Shown: piece after piece, positions 61,964-64,000 of the stretch
Layout of the letters: each line of letters starts with the position of its first letter
How positions within the stretch are numbered: position 1 is the first letter of the stretch
Assembly (NCBI GenBank): GCA_950295325.1
Contig: OX485804.1
Span: 4,280,001-4,344,000 of the forward strand
DNA from: Polytrichum commune
Lineage: Eukaryota; Streptophyta; Polytrichopsida; Polytrichales; Polytrichaceae
Length of the DNA stretch: 64,000 bases
Reading direction: 5' to 3'
The notes under the pieces: generated by a model
Seen by the model: only the letters and a program-made list of their open reading frames with translations
Database searches by the model: none
Told to the model about the DNA's origin: nothing
Made by a program: the position numbers and the translations under genes

Positions 61964-62900
61964 TGTATTGAGCATATTTTGGCTATGAATGTTCTCTTGG
62001 TTACTGCTACTAATGGTCTCCCACTGGAATAACCACATATCTATTCAAGGACAATTGGAGTTTTTGGGAGTCCAGAAATCGTCATGGTGACATTACAGAT
62101 ATTCAATGTCTATCACCGTTCTCATGGATAAGAGAAGTTTGTAAACTTAGATTGTTTATGAACGTAGTTGGAGTCATGATATTGATTCTTTTATTGGTGG
62201 CCCCAACCATACACAATGATTTTTTGCACCTAATTTTGATGGACCACGTGCAAAAAGAGAAATTGCATGTATGGCAAACCGTGCAATACGGTGGTGGTTG
62301 TTGTTGTTGTTGTTGCATATTTGTAAATTCCAATTTTTCTAAAATGTCAATCGATGTACATTATCTCCAATATTATTCTTAGGCTCACGATAGGAGTCCT
62401 CATTGTGAGATAAGATTCTCTTCACCAACTATTGTGTGAACATACGGGGATCTGGCAAGCAGGAGGCAAGCAGACTCCAAATTATAGGAATGCATCAGCA
62501 GCTTTGAATTTCAGTTGTTCAGAAATTAGTATCCCTGATGTGTGGAACACAAACAAAAGTAAGAATCTATCTACGACGGAAATTTTCAAGTTTCGTAACT
62601 ATGACGATGGAGCATCATGTCGAGCACAGAACTTGGAATCACCAGAAAGTAGTATTAATTTTCTCTCATGATGTAATGATCTCCTTCTGGGCAGAAATTC
62701 TGGAGCAATCCTCTCATTTCAATATGGATTGGGATGAATGGCAAGCTCCGATGCTAGCTGCGCGAGACAGACTTGGATATATAATGTATTTAGGAACTCG
62801 TCTGCAGCTCTAGCATCTCCTAATTCATGTGTTGGCACATAATAAGAAAACTAAGGAGGTCAGTTCATAAGCTGTTTTTGGAGGTCTTGACCTGCTGCTG
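61388..62900. other. Intergenic and probable 3' side of the OSR gene
   Basis: AT-rich DNA with a (GTT)n run at 62296-62315. Overlapping plus-strand frames at 62432-62813 show no domain. The few hundred bases just left of 62981 should hold the 3' UTR of the minus-strand OSR-type gene. Confidence 0.4.
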
Positions 62901-62980
62901 TAAGTTTGTGGCTATGTCTTATCTCTGCAAGTCGATCGATCGATGCTTGGGAGTTGGACGAGATGACACTGGATCTGATG

Positions 62981-63178
62981 TCAGACGTGTGGCATGTGGC
63001 TGATGACGCTTTCGGAGTGCACCAAGGCGAGCACGAAGAGGGCACCGAAGATGGCCACCGGTAGCAGCAGCAGGAGCCATGGCGGAGGGGAGAGCACAGG
63101 TAACCCTATGGGGAGCATGAGGATGAGGAGCATCAAGAACAGGAGCAGTGTCCGGGAAAGGACAAATTGCCTGGTCAT
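62981..63178 (-). CDS. ARGOS/OSR-type small membrane protein
   Basis: ARGOS, ARL and OSR proteins are small plant ER membrane proteins that promote organ growth and dampen ethylene signalling (family knowledge). This 65-codon frame has the family architecture: a hydrophobic helix (residues about 10-29, LLLFLMLLILMLPIGLPVL), a proline turn (SPPP, 30-33), a second helix (WLLLLLPVAIFGALFVLAL, 34-52) and a short polar tail ending MPHV. The family turn is usually LPPLPPPP; here it is LPVLSPPP, so two prolines are replaced. The N-terminal extension common in ARGOS is missing, so either the protein is minimal or an upstream exon exists. A candidate upstream exon on the same strand lies at the right edge of the window. 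Confidence 0.7.
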   Translation of the reverse strand: MTRQFVLSRTLLLFLMLLILMLPIGLPVLSPPPWLLLLLPVAIFGALFVLALVHSESVISHMPHV

Positions 63179-63209
63179 GCATCCAGCTCCACCTCCAGAT
63201 TGCTCACCT

Positions 63210-63850
63210 TGCTATTTCCAGTCATTTACACCGAACCTCCCTTGCCTGCTCCACCATCATCGACATCAAAAGTAAGCATCATAACTCTAACCTTGATACT
63301 CACTTCGTGCTATTGCTCACAACTTGATGTCCAGCGACATGTGTAGCGCGGAGGACATTGGCAATAAATCATGCACCTACCTCATCGACAGATAGAGTCT
63401 GGCAAGTTAGTTCCAGGCATTTAAACCGAACCTCGCCTGCTCACACCATTATCGACAACGCATCGAGTCAAGCATTAAATGAAAGCATCATAACCCTAAC
63501 CTTGATGCTCATCGCATGCTATTGCTTACGAATTGGTGTGCAACGTCGACATGTATACTTAGTGCGGAGGACATTGGCAATGCATCAAGTACCTACCCCT
63601 CACCGACAGATAGAGTCTGGCATGTTAATTCCAATCATTGACATTGTATCTCGTCTGCTCATACCATCATCGACTCCCCATCGACTCGAGCAATAAATTA
63701 AAGCATCATAACCCTAGCCTTGTTGCACATCGCATGCTATTGGTTACTAATTGATGTGCAACGATAATATATGTAGTGCGGAGGACATTGGCAATGAATC
63801 ACGCACCTCTCACCGTCACATAGAGTCTGGCATATTGTTGTCGAATGCTG
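63210..63850 (+). repeat. Three-copy tandem repeat of about 215 bp
   Basis: The phrase 'aagcatcataaccctaaccttg' (about 63274, 63483 and 63701) recurs with 209 and 218 bp spacing. Each copy is followed by 'tgctattgctta', 'gtgcggaggacattggcaat' and 'gacagatagagtctggca'. The array begins about 30 bp upstream (minus-strand sense) of the OSR-type start codon, so it may lie in its promoter or a 5' UTR intron. Confidence 0.9.
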
Positions 63851-63896
63851 CTGCTGCTGTTCGGATATGTTGACCTACCTTGCCAGATAATGCCCA

Positions 63897-64000
63897 GTAA
63901 TTTCTTCATTTGCTTCAGGCTGCAGGGCAAGGACATGGCCTGGTGCAAGAAACAGCCTTCTTCGCACCTGAAGCAGCATTTCGGAAAGGGAACAAATGCT
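63897..64000 (-). other. Possible exon at the right edge, strand uncertain
   Basis: On the minus strand a frame is open from the window edge to LQPEANEEITGHYLA, followed by an excellent donor (CAAG|GTAGGT, donor near 63896). On the plus strand a good acceptor ('ttcatttgcttcag', ending 63919) opens a frame, LQGKDMAWCKKQPSSHLK, that runs to the edge. Both cannot easily be right. The minus-strand reading could be a 5' exon of the OSR-type gene. Neither translation resembles a protein I know. Confidence 0.3.

Noticed and set aside
63274-63850. Regularly spaced repeat that might suggest a CRISPR-like array
   Set aside because: The units of about 215 bp are contiguous and diverged, with no short repeat-spacer alternation, and this is a plant nuclear sequence.

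Overview
This window is nuclear DNA of a green land plant. The genes have many GT-AG introns, and the proteins belong to plant families: dynamin-related protein 3, the 6 kDa mitochondrial ATP synthase subunit, plastid pTAC13/NusG, a PAP15-type purple acid phosphatase, RHON1 and ARGOS/OSR. The intergenic DNA is AT-rich and full of decayed transposons. Introns are mostly 100 bp to 1.7 kb. I cannot fix the lineage. Protein divergence and architecture would suit a non-flowering land plant, but that is a weak inference.

Layout: 1-10.2 kb is a repeat-rich flank. It holds a frameshifted ORF relic, a pogo/Lemi-type element with TIRs and a TA duplication, and a Harbinger-like MITE. At 10.2-20.0 kb (minus) lies a complete 21-exon DRP3 gene, 856 codons by my splice model, with every exon phase closing. 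At 24.35-26.41 kb (plus) is a three-exon ATP synthase 6 kDa subunit gene whose stop codon sits at the last splice junction. At 29.0-31.3 kb (plus) is a five-exon pTAC13-like gene (NGN plus KOW). At 32.8-35.4 kb (plus) is an unrecognised acidic coiled-coil protein gene with its middle unresolved. From 35.4 to 45.3 kb is gene-poor DNA: a PIF/Harbinger-like MITE, a 1.7-kb dispersed repeat interrupted by a Mutator-type MITE with a 10-bp duplication, and a nested repeat cluster. At 45.3-49.9 kb (plus) is a seven-exon PAP15/phytase-type purple acid phosphatase. At 51.4-54.4 kb (minus) is a three-exon RHON1-like gene. From 54.4 to 62.9 kb is more repeat DNA, with CACTA-like MITEs, a second copy of the dispersed repeat, and a 972-bp solo LTR with a 5-bp duplication. 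At 63.0-63.2 kb (minus) is a small ARGOS/OSR-type two-helix membrane protein, followed by a three-copy tandem repeat and a possible exon at the right edge.

The genes form no operon-like system. Four of the seven, however, point to organelles: mitochondrial and peroxisomal fission, mitochondrial ATP synthase, plastid transcription, and plastid RNA processing. The most distinctive structural theme is short-range tandem duplication (about 100-400 bp units, 2-5 diverged copies). It recurs inside introns and close to genes: ATP synthase intron 1, phosphatase introns 1 and 3, two introns of the unknown gene, the pTAC13/unknown-gene spacer, and upstream of the OSR gene.
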